In this document: positions 44,480-56,177 of the stretch, in pieces
Layout: each line of letters starts with the position of its first letter
Numbering within the stretch: the stretch's first letter is position 1
DNA from: Blattamonas nauphoetae
Lineage: Eukaryota; Preaxostyla; Oxymonadida
Reading direction: 5' to 3'
Assembly (NCBI GenBank): GCA_033064195.1
Contig: JARBJD010000004.1
Span: 744,001 to 808,000, forward strand
Length of the DNA: 64,000 bases
Made by a program: the position numbers and the translations under genes
The notes under the pieces: generated by a model
Told to the model about the DNA's origin: nothing
The model's database searches: none
Seen by the model: the letters and a program-made list of their open reading frames with translations, nothing else

Positions 44480-47172
44480 TTAAATCCGAGCTACACATTG
44501 ATATACGAAATAACTAAGGCGATAGAAAAAAGAAAGGGATTTACTGCGCGTGATTGGAGCTGACTGATTCATCTGCTCTCTTTGAGATCGTTTTCCATAA
44601 CCAGCCACGGATGTTCGCCGGAGGAGGCCGAGATGGTCTGATGGGCAAGCGACCACAACCTGGACGATTCCAGTGTGGGAGAGTGAGGCTGAGGGATGAG
44701 AAGTCCAACTCGCCATTTCTGTCTCCAACGAAGACAGACTTGATAGTTCGTTGCGCATGTAGCTTTCAATGATCGGCTCTGCTTGGTCCCATCACTCGTC
44801 TGAGTCTTCCTCGACGTCCTCTTTGCTTTCCTGTTCCCTTGTTCTCTCGACTGGGTTGAGGTTGAAGCTTGTGATTGAAATTCTGTCCATCGATAATGCC
44901 CAGTACATGTCACGAGAAGTACCTGGAATGACTTCCTCTGTTCTGACCAGCGGTGCTGGCGACATTCGCATTCGTTGTGTGTCTCTCCACCCTCGCTCCT
45001 CATCGCCGATAAACACGAGGCTTCTCAGATTGGATGACGAGAGAGTTTCAATGACGCGAGCGGCGATGCGCAGCTGTCATTTAGCATCCGGAATGTGCAT
45101 CGCAATTTAATGGAACAAAATGGACATGATTTCGGGGAGATCGTGTTGAGGTCAGCTTGTCAGTGGTGTTACACGAGTTTCGGCTGGAGAGACTGTCTGG
45201 TTGGATGTCGCTGGGATGACGAGTGTTTACACGAGAGAGTGGAGGGAGATGAAGAAGGGAAGGCGACCTTGCATGGATCGAGTGCTGATGAGGGAGAGGT
45301 GGGGTGACGTGGTTGGGGATTGGCCTCGATCGTTCCCAACATTCGGACTTGGCGAGAGTGATGTTCGTCTCGAGCGAAGAGACACAGATGGTTGAGGTGT
45401 CGACGGCTGAGTGGTGGAGGATGTGGATGTGAGTGGCTGGAGGAGCGACGCAGTCACGTTCAGTCCAGTCAGCGACGTCGCCAGTTGCTGTCCTCTGAGT
45501 TGTGGCGTGAGCGGGTGCTGCTGTGGCGTGGAGCGTGGAGTCAGTGGCATCAAAAGAAGACCCGGCTTGTTCGCTCCGAACGGCGGTTGTTTCTTCAGCA
45601 TCTTCTTCTTCTTTCCGCCGGCTTGAGGCGTGGATGGCTGGAAGACACTGTTCGTCTTTTCCTCTTTCGTCACTTTGATATTTCGTCCCTTCTTCTTCGT
45701 CTTCGGCTTCGCTGTCACCTCCGAATTCATCCGCTCCTGCTCCATCTGCTCGTTGATCATTTTCTGCTGTCTTTCCATTCGCATCTACTTTGTCGATCGG
45801 TCTGCGGAGAATCTGGCTGACTTGCGCGGTTTCTTCTTCTTTTTCAGTCCAACCATCGACTGCGACGTTGGGAGTGTGTATTCGTCAGCTTTCCAATCTG
45901 TCAGAGGCGAGCGAGGGATAGTTGAGTGTGCATCGTCGGACGAAGAAAAGAGCTCGGCGTCGGAAGAGATGAGGTCTCTTCGGGAGCGATGGTGTAAATC
46001 GAGTAGTGAGTCTGGTTTTGGAGCGTAATAGTTGAACTTTTGGGCTGATTCAGCGCTGTCGTCGATGGTATTAGAATCATCTTGAGATTCTGAGGGAGGG
46101 AGTGAGTTCTATTCAGTTTGATCGCTGGAAGAAGGACAGGTTGATGTGGGACGATCGATTCTTCTTCCTTCGGTCTCATCAACGACGGAGCTGGCGGTGG
46201 GAGTGGCGGAAGTGTCTCTAACACCATCTGACGAGCAACACCCAACGACTCACCCGCCTCATCCTTCATTCCCTCCAAATCGCTCAGGAAATCAGGGCTT
46301 GTTTTGGTGAATCCTGACTGTCGTTTGACGAGAGAGGCCTGCGGAGTGTTGAAGAAATCGTTGGTTTCCGAGACAGGCGCTGGTGTTTCGCCGCTGGTGA
46401 GTTGAGACAGGAAGGCGGACGACGACGAATCAGATGGCGAAGAAGGAGGACTTGGCGAGCTCGAAGCTTCGAGGGAGGGAGACGGTGGTGAAGTGGCGAC
46501 TTGGCCGAAATTGGAGGAGTTGGTGCGATCGAGTTTGAAGGAGTGTGTGTCGCCTTCTTCTTTCGATTCGGATGGAGTTTGATCCTGGCTTTGGTGAGAA
46601 AGACTGCTAATTTGGATTGATGATGATGAGTTTTGTGAAAGTGAATCTTGTGTTTCTTCCGCTGGTTCCTTCACCATTGCTGGTTCCGTCGCTGGAACTG
46701 CCTGTTCATCGTGTGTGCCGTCAATCTCCTCATCCTTCCCCAACACTTCTGGGATCTCCAGGATCATATCTCTCGTTTGAATCCCTTCAGCTGTCGTAGA
46801 GTTCGTAAACCTCAAAACAGGCAGGTTGACCTCCTCAAATTGGAGCGACAGTCTGTTCTGAACCACTCGAGGCGACGCCACTGCCGATTCGTGTGCGTGC
46901 TCCGTCGATCTGCGGAGGGAAGGAGGTGTGGTTGTTTAGTCTCTGATTTGAATCGGGTCAGAAACCCTCCTTCTTTCTGGTTCGGTCGACAGCAGCCCTT
47001 CGTTGTGCATCGAAATCATGGAATCTGGTGTCATTGGTTCTGATCCACTCTCCTCCATGGGATATTTGTCAACTTGATACTTCGGCACTCTCCGCCAGAG
47101 ATGGTCGTCGTTGGACGGTGTGCGACTTGGGTTGTAGCGACGACGAACGATCTTCCCTTCGTATTCAATCAT
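44480..47172 (-). pseudogene. Host-like gene fragments carried as cargo in element Y
   Basis: Minus-strand coding-like segments in order: 46936-47172 (MIEYEGKIVRRRYNPSRTPS; KYQVDKYPMEESGSEP), 45901-46881 (Ser/Pro-rich, FEEVNLPVLRFTNSTTAEG), a frame change near 45965 into RSPLTDWKADEYTLPTSQS and KKKKKPRKSARF, a TAG, then 45227-45784 (MINEQMEQERM, basic and Ser/Pro-rich). A further piece at 44500-45110 (LRSLVFIGDEERGWRDTQR ... IIESYMRNELSSLSSLETE) has two stops. I recognise no domain. Frame changes and stops suggest captured, decaying host sequence; part may belong to more than one gene. Confidence 0.5.
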
Positions 47173-47398
47173 CGCGGGAGGGGTGCGTTGGGATGGCGAA
47201 AGCGAGGGTGACGAAGAGAGACGAGTGCGCGGGGTGGTTGGGGTGTGGAGGCGATGGCATGAACAGCTTCTTCTGTTCCTGTCTCATTGGCGAGTGTTGC
47301 ACTTGTGAAGCTCTCGAAGTGGGTGAGAGGCGGCCTGTGCATAGAGATTTGAGGAGTCGGGCGAGGCGTGAGTTTGGATGTTGAAGAGGCATTCTCTT

Positions 47399-49811
47399 TC
47401 AAGAAAATCGCATTGTCGGAAGGTACAACATCGAATTCTCCATCATTTCTTCATTCAGATCCGAAGAATCCTGCTGTTCTGTCCCGAAATTGTCCTCCTG
47501 TGACGAAAAGGCTTTCTGAATCTGTGTTGACAAAGAAGGAGTATCTTGCTTTTCCACTTCTTGATTCCGGCGGCCAGAGAAATGTTGGAAAACCGGGTCA
47601 AAACGAGGAGGGAATGAATTCACCTGTTCAAAGTTGGTGTGATTGTGAAGTGGAGCATCAAATGGAACTGGCATGGATCTGATTGAGTCGTTTGAACACG
47701 GGAGCACCAGCATTGAAGAATGAGTCTGTTCATTGGCCAAACTGCTCCAGACCAGAGTAGCTTCACTTTCTCTTTCCCATTCATCACATCGATCCATTTC
47801 AGCTGAGAGCCTTTCAATCTGGGTTCCAAATCCAATCCCTGGCTTCATCACCTTTTCACCAACTGAGATTTCTGGAGACCCATAGCGCTTCACACCGCGT
47901 CGAATCGGTGAATATCGAGTCAGTGGATGTTTTTGTCTAAACTTTGAGATGAGTGAAGTGAGCTGATCTTCTGAGAGAGTCTCTGGCCCATTTGTTGAGT
48001 GAAGGAAGAGGGCCTCCAAGGTTTTGTTCGAGAGAGACATTCGGAATGAAGTCTTTATCCGGTTCTTTCGGCTGAATCCTCTCTCAGCAGCAACTGAAGT
48101 AGGAGAAAGGATGAAACACATGTGAGAAAAAAGGGTGATGCGTGGAAACGAACCAACGTCGTTCATACTCGAGAAATGAAGTGCCCTCTGGAGGCCTCTT
48201 TCGAGAGAAAGACCTGGATTCTCTTGACAGACTAGAACATAACGATCAAATTCAGCATCGAGAGAAATTGTTTGAAAAGTGGGAAAATGTCCGGAGAGGA
48301 GATCCGATAGCTGTTTGAATGCGCTCCTCGACATCATTAGTTCGTCTTCGTCGGTCCAAGAAAATAAGTCCACCAACAACCTCCACTCTCCTTGTTTTGT
48401 CTCGGCCCGCAACTCTTTCTCCAAATCAGCTGCCATCCTCAATCCATTACTCACAATTTCCAGATCCTGTAGAGATGCATCAAACAGTGTTCGATTCGAA
48501 ATTGACTCGAGGAGAAGAGATGGTGAGCCAATTTCAGAGAGTTCCAGGATAGTTTGATTGAGCTTCTGCTGAAGCGTAAAAACTGTGAGCCTTTCCGACT
48601 GCACAGCAAGTGTCAGATTGTTTAGAGGTGTTAAAATTCGTTCGAGAATGATAAATTGTGACAGTAGAGAACTTGACCAAGCCGACTTCAAGGATAGATC
48701 CTTTTTTGCGTGATGAAGCAAAAGACTGGATGACTTTTCTCATGGAAGAAAAGACAGCGATAGCGTGGGTGAGAGACCGATACACCGACGTCCACCGGAT
48801 TCGATGGACAATCGGGATAGTTGTGAGATGGGAATGTTGGTGTCTCTGCAGTGCCTCCAATCGTTTCCTCCTGTTCCCACTCTTTCTTAGCCACGCTGCA
48901 CCACGTTGGAGCTCTTTGATCGCTTGCTTAAATTGAGAATTGTGGGTGAATTGTTGGACTCTGTTGATGAGGATTTGCACACGATGTGCAAAACAGTGTA
49001 CGTGCAAGCCACAGAACCCAACCCTCTTAAGTCTTCCCAGCAATCCATTTTGGAGACCTACCATCGAACTGGCCCCGTCTGTCGAAAGCCCAATGCATTG
49101 TGAGACGTCGAGATTGTGCTTCGATAGAACATTCTGAATCGAGATTTGCATTTCCTCTCCTGATGAGGTTTCCAATGCAGGAAGTGCGAGGATTTGTGAT
49201 TGTGGCGTGAAATCCAAATCAAGGAACGTTAGTAAAATAATGAGATGGGTTTGACCCATTAAATCTGTGGTAGTGTCGAGAACAAGACAAAACTTTGGAA
49301 ATGATGAATTCAGATTGTTTGATCTGAAGCCGAAGGTCTTTGAAAGAATTGCTAAGCCTTTCCGAAACGATCGATGAGATCTATATGTGCCTACTGATTC
49401 CGATGGCACACCCGAGGCTCGATCTAGAAGTTCAATTAGTGACGAATACAGTTGGATCGGTTGATTGTTTTTGACTATCCAATGCACGGTACGAAATAGA
49501 TTTTGGAGTAGAATTTCAGAGAGTTGAGGAAGCGGGAGCGACCGCTTGTTTGGAACATTCGTGGGCACATCATCGTTTTCTGCTGCTTGATGTCTTCTAG
49601 ACGAGATATGTTTCGTTAAATTGTTGAATTTTAGCGTCGAGGAAGGATGATTGATGAAAGCTTTCTGTGTTTTGAAGATGTTTTTGTAGTAGTTCGAACA
49701 GAGAGTACAAATAATTCCTGAATCTTCCACAATCCGAAAGACGGAGTCAGAATTGCCGAATTCGATCTGAAACCTCTGTATGAGGGCTGATTGTTTACCA
49801 ATTTGATCCAT
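47399..49811 (-). CDS. hAT transposase of element Y, two exons, apparently intact
   Basis: Exon 1 (48735-49811) and exon 2 (47399-48685) join in frame across a 49-nt GT-AG intron (48686-48734) to 787 residues. The N-terminus has a BED/TTF-like zinc finger (CTLCSNYYKN ... LTKHISSRRHQ). The core includes FCLVLDTTTDLMGQTH, IGLSTDGASSMVGLQNGLL and HVHCFAHRVQILINR. The hATC region is TSVAAERGFSRKNRIKTSF with LEALFLHSTNGP. A long tail follows hATC. It would bind the CAGGG ends and move the element. Read without the intron it would look frameshifted. It starts at the first ATG of the frame. Confidence 0.85.
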
Positions 49812-50008
49812 ATGACTAACTTCCAAGATTAGAGAAAAAAGAACTGGTACTTTGATTTAATGTTGGGTTCGATCAAAACCTCTCGTTCTCCCTTTCTGCC
49901 GAACACATAGTCTGCGGCTCCCTATGATAGCCTACTCTAAATTAGACAACCATTTTCTCAGTTTTTGATAGCTATTTTCGAACATGGCTCCCATTTTGGA
50001 AAGCCCTG

Positions 50009-50757
50009 GTTGTAGGTGATTCCTCCAACGGTCCCAGAGTCCATGCATAGTCCGACTACGTCATCAATCTTCTTTTGTAGAACCACGTCTTCAAGCAGTT
50101 CTGCTTTCTCCTTCATAAGTGTCGACGCTCTTTGTCTTGTAAAAGAGTGGACGAGCTTGGAAACATCAGCGTTTGGGTTTTTCTGCCCAACAGAAATGAG
50201 GATCTCCTCATGCCGTCGAAGCAGAGGAGAATCTGCCAAAGTAAAAGGTTGTCTCGTGCCAGCGAGGAGGTCGAGGCGACTATCCACTACCACATCCTCC
50301 AACCCAGGAAATCGGCGATTTCTCGGTTGCTCTTGCAGTTCCTTCTGGGCTTGCAGAAAGGAGTCCAGTGTGCCTAGATTTGAATCTGTATTGGAGCAGA
50401 CATGTTTGGCAGCTTCACAAATTGGAATCTGTTTAGCGTATGTGCAAAGAACCCCGGCTGAATTTAATTTGAGACATTGCCTGTACTTTTTTGTGTTCTT
50501 CTTTGCTTTTCCGTCTGCTCCACAGACGTGATAGTAGACGAAATCACGGTCGTGACCATCAGGACTTTTCAGTGTTGCATACTCCAAATCGATTATTTTG
50601 ACTCCCATCTGTGTGGGATGGTCAACTGGTTGTAGAGCTGTTGATAATATGTTACAGAAGGGACGAAAGCCAAACGTTTGTGTTTTTGAAAAACGATATG
50701 ACGCAGTATTCGATCACGTTGAGTAAGTTGTGGAGTCTGGGCAGACTCGAAAGTCAT
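50009..50757 (-). pseudogene. hAT transposase Z, N-terminal part (split by element Y)
   Basis: Exon 1 (50665-50757, MTFESAQTPQLTQRDRI) joins exon 2 (from 50608) across a likely 56-nt intron (50609-50664), in phase with MGVKIIDLEYATL. A Cys/His-containing stretch (DFVYYHVCGADGKAKK ... CTYAKQIPICEAAKHVC) is probably the DNA-binding zinc finger. The sequence ends DSGTVGGITYN at the target site and then reads three codons into element Y's terminus. Continuation is at 44396-42597. Confidence 0.8.
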
Positions 50758-50904
50758 TGAATCGTCTCGGCCCAGGATCGTGTCCAATGATTCCGCAGGG
50801 TTACCTGTCAGAGAGGAGATGTTCTATTCGCCGATCAGATGAGAGATGAATGAAATAGACAAACCAACATCGATAGGGTGAACCAACTGCTCCCCATTAT
50901 AAAA

Positions 50905-51250
50905 GTCGATTGGACGTCCAGTCCTGGACGTCCAATTGGATTGTCCAATTCTGCCGACTCTCCGAAAACACAGAAAACGGAATGCACTAATTGTGTAGAC
51001 TACAGAAAAAAAGTTTCAGCGAAATGTCCAGTCACGTCCAATGACGTCCAATGGTGGGTGGATCAAGTCGAGATTCACACTTGGCTAAATATGATCAAAT
51101 TATCTCCATTTCTCTATTTCTTAAGTAATTATTGTCATTTCTTTGTGAAAATGATTGAATGAGTGAATTGAGGATGAGAGAAGCAAGTCGAAAAATGAAT
51201 GTCCAATTGAGGTCGATTGTCCAGTCCAACATTGGCAACGTCCAATCCAA
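50905..51250. repeat. Cluster of GACGTCCAAT / GTCCAGTC motifs
   Basis: At least eight GTCCA words, including a near-perfect palindrome at about 50911-50936 (ATTGGACGTCCAG then its inverse). A similar row of GTCCA words lies at 37620-37665, on the other side of the nest. They may be subterminal transposase-binding repeats of hAT Z, whose true ends I could not define. Confidence 0.4.
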
Positions 51251-51255
51251 TTAAC

Positions 51256-54200
51256 ATGCCAATCAGAAATGATCACAAAATCATGGAGCATCAGGAACAA
51301 CCGGTTCCTCTGGCAGGATTGCCTCTATTTTGCTCACTCGATTGTTCGTCTCCAATCTTGACTCAAAACGAGCAAACCCTGTGGAGACAATTAGATGCTT
51401 TCATTTCCCACGATGGAGAACAACAGATCGAAGCAGGGAGGTCTGTTGTCGAGTGGATAAAGACTGGGTCTTCGGAGCGTTTGCATTCACTGTGCTGTTC
51501 ACATGCGAGTTAGAATCTCCATCTTTAACCAACACACACGTTTCTCTGTCTGTATTCCGGCATCTGTCAACTATATTGAAACTGGAAATGGACAAATCCA
51601 TCATTGTCTGGAATTGTTGAATCGTCTTCATTTTCCTCTCTCTCTTCCCAGCAATCTCTTAAAGTGATTGTATCGTTCATCTGTACGACTTTTCCGATTC
51701 ATGAATTGTTGTTCCATCTGCAGGTTCATCTGGCATCAGGAACACACGAGTCATTTTCGAAACCGGATTCTGTGAAAATGTTCTAACATTCCTTCTCACT
51801 CCTTCCCTCCCTGTTGATGTCTCAGACCCAGTGTGTGCATTCTTCACTCATCTCTTCCCTGTTCTCTGCTTCATTAGACATGGACCATTTTGACATCAAT
51901 CTCCAAAGTCATTCCTCTCACATCTGTTCAGACATATTTTCCATCTCTCTTCGAAGTGCTCCAAATACATACAAACAATTTCGACAACACAACAACTCGC
52001 AATCCGATCAAATTGTTCCTCATCTCAGAGTTCTCACATGTGATCCTCGACAAAACCTCTCCAAACGCATCGGCTGTCCAGAAATCCTTCATTCGGATGA
52101 AAAGTGGGCAGACGGTGGGGAGGCTTGATCCGAAGGAAGCTCTGGAGGAGTCTTTGAGATTGATTGACCTGGGCATGGGGCAAGACTTGGTGTGTTGTCA
52201 TCGTTCTTCCTGCTCATCTCCATTGTTCTGTGCTTTTCCGATTGTCAGGATCCTTTAGAACGACTCCCACGACTCAACTGTAAAAACCAGTATTCTTCAT
52301 CTGAATCGTCCGAAATCATCTTCTCATCTCTCACTCGATTATTCCGCCGTTTGTCCCTCTCTCCGTCTTCTCCCATCTCATCACTTTCATCTCCTCTCGC
52401 TCTTTCCCAGTCCAGCCAACTCTCCCAACTATCCTCGCTGAGAAGGGGGAGTTGATCAAAGTCTGCAAGTCTCCCTGGATCGCTTCAAATATCCTCCGAC
52501 CACTGTTTATCCGTCTCCTCTTCGATTTAGGTTTGTCTGTTTGTCTAATCAGCCCATTTGGACAGCCTCTTCCAATGAAGTTGTCGCCAACTGCATCATT
52601 TCGGAGATCAACATTGTTTCAGATGTCACGAACAATCCAACAGCCTGCCTCTTTTGTCCTTCATCGTCCGACAGAACTCACAATGGCTGAACCTGTTCCG
52701 AACGAAATACCCATCACTTGTCAAACACAACACCAACATTGCCAAACACCTGCAAGAATGTCTGGATACCTTCATCAGCTGTAACTTTTATGATCCTGCA
52801 AAGACACTGGAAGGGGGAGCGATGAGAGAGCACAAAGCAGAAGGACTTTTCGGCCTTTTGGAGTGGATCTTTCTTGCCATTCCAGAGTCGGATGATTTGG
52901 ATGGAAGTCCTCCCCCTCACACGTTTGCTCGTTTGGTGCCGGATCTGATTGTGTTCGTCATCAGCAACGACACAAAGTTGTCTCAAACGGCGCGAACAGC
53001 CTTCGAACGAGTGACGGGAATGACGCCTTCAGAAGCTGACGTGTTCCTCGCCCAGACCTCGCTGGACATTCACACAGCAGAGAATGGATTGTGCCTCTCG
53101 ACACGAAGTAGCATCGCAACCCAGTCATCTCTTCTCAAACAGGTCAGTGAAGCATTCTTCCCCGTGTGCTTTTCAGACGAGAGCGAGAGTGCGATTTTCC
53201 ACAAAGGTTGGTCACACCCTTCGTTTCTTCGGGATCTTCTCCAACTGTACATCTGCACCACTTCCCTCGCCATCTTCCTCCACCCATCAGCCTCCTCTCC
53301 ACCGCCCGCCAAGCTCAGCCATCTCGTCAGATGTGTCCTCGAATCTGGTGCTCTGACGTCCAACCGTCGATCATACGAACTGACTTTGAGAGAGGCAGAG
53401 CATCTCCTCGAAGTCATTCCTCAAATCGTCCTGAAACTCTTCCCGTTTGTCGACACGCTGGCGAAGATCGCACTCTCGTCGGTGTTTCCTTGGCTGCCGA
53501 AAGTGTTTCAGAAGATGAAACCAGGATTCGATTTTGATTCTTTGGTCAGAATAGGAAAAGTGCTCGTCGCGGAAGGACTTGCAACACATCCTCAGATTGC
53601 ACGGACTCTTCTCGAGTTCTTCGTTTCTGTGGGTGATGACACTGTCAAATCTACTTGTATTTCTCTGTCGACGAACCATCTCTCGAAGACAACATCAACC
53701 ACCTCTGAGCAATCAACTGTCATGGAAATTGACGACTCTAGCCGATCTGAAGATGTGACCGAAACTGATCTGATGTGTCATCTTGTCCGACTGATGGACG
53801 AGTCTTCAAATTCCCGCCAGCTGGAGTCGATCCTCCCGCTCGGAACATTTCTGTTGTGGGATGCGGAGAAATTACGATCGTTCAGAGCATCGCCTGACCT
53901 CTTCCTGTCCGACCTTCTCTCACTAGTGTCTCGATTGGACTCGCCCGTCCTCGCCTCAAACGCTCTGAATGCACTCTCTCATTCACTCGACACATTTCCG
54001 ACACATTTCCAGCCAACATCCGCCCGCCAAATGGTGTCAGTCGTTGTTGACACGCTCTCGTCTCTTCCGAAGTTGTCGATTCGAGTGTTCTGCTTCGCCT
54101 TCTCATTCATCACTGCTGACGACTCGTCGCTTGTGGCGAACGCTGTGGACACATTTCGTTTCCTGGAGCGGAAAACCCATTTCACTCCCAACAGGATTGA

Positions 54201-54927
54201 TCTCGACTCTCATCTCAGTCGTCTGGTCGAGATTTTGGCTGATGTGTGGCTTTGTGATGTCGTGAACTTTGCCAAATCTGATGCCAATCTTGATGAGTTT
54301 AGTTCGAAGTGGCAACAGCAAGTCGTCGCTGATCAACACGACGCACTCGTCGAAGCTTGTCAGCAGCGACTTGTGTGTCTTCTGAGCTCTCTTCTCAAAC
54401 CACACGAAAGGAAAGAAAGTGACGAAGTTGGAATCATCGCCTCTCTTCACTCTTTGGCTTCTTCGCAGACGATCCGATTCGTGGAACTGTCTCTGAAAAG
54501 TGAAGTTTCCACAATAAGAGCGACACCCGATCTCCCCCAACACTTGCCCCTCTCACGCGACGTTGTGTGGAGATGCCACACACTCCTCTTTCGGTTGGGG
54601 AAGAGCGACCTGACAACCACATTTCGTTCTGTCATTTCCGCACTCCAGTCCCTCCTCAAATCCGATCGTGTGCAGTCCTCGCTCGACCCACTGATCGACT
54701 TCTTCGCCGAGAGACAGGTGGATGCGATTGAGAAAGCCCCGAAGGATCGTTCCGTCTGGTTTTCTGCTCTCTCGGATTGGCTGCAGAATGAGGACAGGTT
54801 TGTGTTTGGTGGGGTGTGTTGGCGGCGGTTGACTGAGAAGATGAAGGAGGAAGGGATGGAGGATCTGGTTCGTTTGAGCTTCGCAGACGACTGTGAAAGG
54901 CTGGCTGGGTGGCTTGGATGGAACTGA
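51256..54927 (+). CDS. Large ARM/HEAT-like helical protein, at least nine exons
   Basis: Unnamed, about 1,090 residues. From 51652 on, exons 51652-51682, 51724-51830, 51878-52189, 52249-52348, 52411-52530, 52566-52624 and 52675-54927 join in perfect phase (introns 41, 47, 59, 62, 35 and 50 nt) to 993 residues; a 46-nt intron (51606-51651) links the preceding exon. The first exon (MPIRNDHKIMEHQEQ ... SHDGEQQIEAGRSV) is joined less certainly (possible intron about 51434-51495). Helical-repeat character throughout: SLKVIVSFICSSGIRN, TWTILTSISKVIPLTS, DAEKLRSFRASPDLFLSDLL. No catalytic motif, signal peptide or membrane span. A scaffold role is plausible from fold only. The array's ACCCATAA box is absent. 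Confidence 0.75.
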
Positions 54928-55152
54928 CCTCCAAAGAGTCATTTGCAGCAGTCCTGTTTTGATTTTGGGATATATCCCTGATTGACTGAAACCCCCGCAT
55001 TGTTCATCAATCGTGTGATGCCATCCTCCGTTTTGAATCGTTCGTCAACTTTCTCTTGACATTTCTCGTGTCAATCTTCGTTGACTGATTTTTGACCTTT
55101 CTGATTGACTGATCGTTCATCTCAATGCCATTGCCTCGAACTTTTGTCTCCA

Positions 55153-55160
55153 ACCCATAA
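55153..55160 (+). promoter_or_regulatory. ACCCATAA box of copy J
   Basis: CAACCCATAA with 29 nt to the ATG at 55190, just one base off the usual spacing, 20 kb from the main array. Confidence 0.6.
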
Positions 55161-55189
55161 CGCGTGTTTGTCATGTCGAATCCATCAGA

Positions 55190-55978
55190 ATGAGCGCTTT
55201 TGACAGATCTACAACCACATCCCTTGAGAAGACATGCTCTGGTATGCCTTCACAATGTTCTCCATTCCCAATAGACTGTTCTCCTTTCATGAATTGGATC
55301 GAAGAAAAACATGAATCCTACGAAGAAAAGGCCGTTGTCTTTCAGTCTCTCGTTACCACTGTGAAGTCCCAACCTGCGCTTGATGACTCTCTAGAAGCAA
55401 AAGCTGTGAAATTTCTAAAATCTGTGCGTCTATCTCATTCAGAATTATCCGAAGTCTTTCTCAACAACTTTGCATCATTCTCCGATGAATCATTGAGGAA
55501 CTTCACCCAATCCTTTGTGGTTCTCATTTCTTCTGCCGGCCAGATCATCATGACCGCAGCAATGGATATGCTCACAACAATGATTCATAACTGTTCAGAA
55601 AAAGACTGCCTTGCCCTTGTCAAAGTTGATCTGATCCCTCAACTCATCATCACTCTCAATCCACAGTCTCTTTCGTTCGCCGAAGCAGTCGATATCCACC
55701 ATTATCTCCTGATCATCATCTGGAACACTCTCCGGCTCTCAAACCCGTTTGAACTCTCACAACTCCAAATTGAAGATTGTGATGACCAACAAGCTGTTCG
55801 CGAGACCATTTTTCAGCAAGTTCTCGTTCCTTCGGAGGATTATATTTGGCATTTGTGCGTGAACCGCATTTCGACCATTGATCGAGAGCCATCCAGATAT
55901 TTTCTGCTCCTCCTCGCCAGAATCCTCGAAATATCTCCATACCATCAACCGACAATGGATTTGGGTCAATATTTTTGA
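55190..55978 (+). pseudogene. Array paralogue, copy J (3' truncated)
   Basis: Follows the family from MSAFDRSTTTSLEK and CSPFMNWIEEK through LVKVDLIPQLIITLNPQSLS, IEDCDDQQAVRETIFQQ and ILEISPYHQPTMDLGQ, then leaves the alignment at YF-stop. The last quarter and the family 3' flank are missing. What follows reads better on the minus strand (TTLEIRTSGISIQKCKQCE; RIFENRNVARTFSVTIYD), so an unrelated segment abuts the break. Confidence 0.78.
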
Positions 55979-56177
55979 GATCATAGATCGTAACGGAAAA
56001 AGTTCGAGCGACATTTCGATTTTCAAATATCCTTGTATCCTTCACACATTCACATTGTTTGCATTTCTGAATGGAGATTCCAGACGTTCTGATCTCCAAA
56101 GTCGTTCTGTCAATGAGTGTGGTGTGATCAAACCATAATCGTGCGTTTAGGTCAATCTTTTCTGATTGAATCATTTT
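55979..56177 (-). other. Unrelated coding-like segment joined to the truncated end of copy J
   Basis: The minus strand reads LWFDHTTLIDRTTLEIRTSG and CKQCECVKDTRIFENRNVAR without a stop up to the junction. It could be an exon or relic of a gene that arrived with the rearrangement. Not recognised. Confidence 0.35.

Larger units (their letters stand above)
44405..50008. mobile_element. hAT-superfamily DNA transposon Y, autonomous, 5.6 kb
   Basis: Ends CAGGGCTTTCCAAAAGTACC (left) and, inverted, CAGGGCTTTCCAAAATGGGA (right). Target duplication GTTGTAGG is exact on both sides. It carries an apparently complete transposase gene (47399-49811) and, downstream of that, host-like coding sequence (44480-47172). 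It lies inside the transposase gene of hAT Z. Confidence 0.92.

Noticed and set aside
48110-48170. An intron before VAAERGF in the element Y transposase
   Set aside because: The retained sequence keeps the frame and gives the usual hAT motif LSPTSVAAERGFS, so splicing is not needed.
47399-49811. Frameshift in the element Y transposase near the A-run at about 48710
   Set aside because: A 49-nt GT-AG intron restores the hAT frame exactly, in keeping with other introns in the window.
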